64,000 nucleotides of DNA from Ceratothoa steindachneri. Lineage: Eukaryota > Arthropoda > Malacostraca > Isopoda > Cymothoidae. Of the stretch, positions 64,000-64,000 are shown one piece after another. The translations under genes were made by a program, and so were the position numbers. The number at the start of each line of letters is the position of its first letter. Position 1 is the first letter of the stretch. The notes below the pieces were generated by a model, which saw only the letters and a program-made list of their open reading frames with translations, ran no database searches and was not told the DNA's origin. The DNA is taken from the NCBI GenBank assembly GCA_963969495.1, contig OZ018328.1, positions 134,199,968 through 134,263,967 of the forward strand. Reading direction: 5' to 3'.

Positions 64000-64000
64000 T

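Overview
This window is repeat-dominated, AT-rich eukaryotic (metazoan) DNA. There is no confident host protein-coding gene, rRNA operon or functional tRNA. The transposon families (mariner/Tc1 of at least four kinds, Penelope-like elements with GIY-YIG nucleases, CR1-type LINEs, hAT MITEs), together with very abundant (TA)n and (TC)n microsatellites, point to an invertebrate. An arthropod, perhaps a crustacean, is my best guess, but nothing here fixes the taxon.

Layout: 1-1.6 kb AT-rich DNA and a polypyrimidine tract; 1.6-3.0 kb a DD34D mariner with TA duplications; 3.0-3.7 kb tandem copies of a repeat ending in (GAT)n, seen again at 27.4 kb; 6.5-7.3 kb a repeat carrier interrupted by an L2-like LINE tail; 7.7 kb a tRNA-derived SINE head; 8.6-10.1 kb a decayed CR1-like LINE split by a hAT MITE; 10.8-11.2 kb a Penelope GIY-YIG remnant; 14.3 kb a 5S-like SINE; 14.5-15.5 kb and 21.8-25.2 kb two arrays of the same ~34-bp minisatellite; 15.7-16.8 kb a DD41D mariner; 16.8-19.8 kb the most complete Penelope-like element; 19.8-20.2 kb a fold-back element between two (TA)n tracts; 20.2-21.5 kb a shattered pseudogene of a widely repeated invertebrate protein family; 25.7-27.1 kb a Tc1 element inserted in a 58-bp minisatellite.

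Further on: 32.5-34.6 kb a CR1 LINE with a long open reverse-transcriptase frame, bounded on both sides by (CT)n; 36.1-37.0 kb a LINE deletion derivative; 39.1-40.7 kb a second copy of the repeat carrier, this one holding a degenerate CTAG-type array; 40.9-42.7 kb another decayed LINE; 42.7-43.5 kb an antisense CR1 tail; 45.1-46.6 kb a Tc1 element with long inverted repeats between two (TA)n tracts; 46.6-48.5 kb a GC-rich block, a Tc1 fragment and a pair of tRNA-related repeats; 49.4-50.4 kb a promoter- or LTR-like block; 51 kb a LINE endonuclease remnant; 53.2-56.2 kb a dense cluster of palindrome, Penelope fragment, DD37D mariner and hAT MITE, all set among (TA)n tracts. From 56.2 kb to the end I see mostly unannotated, probably single-copy DNA.

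The main pattern is that nearly every long (TA)n tract abuts the end of a mobile element. Three elements of different type (fold-back MITE, Tc1, DD37D mariner) have (TA)n on both sides, as expected if TA-targeting transposons repeatedly used TA microsatellites as landing sites. Almost all coding remnants carry stops or frameshifts; the CR1 copy at 32.5 kb is the best preserved.
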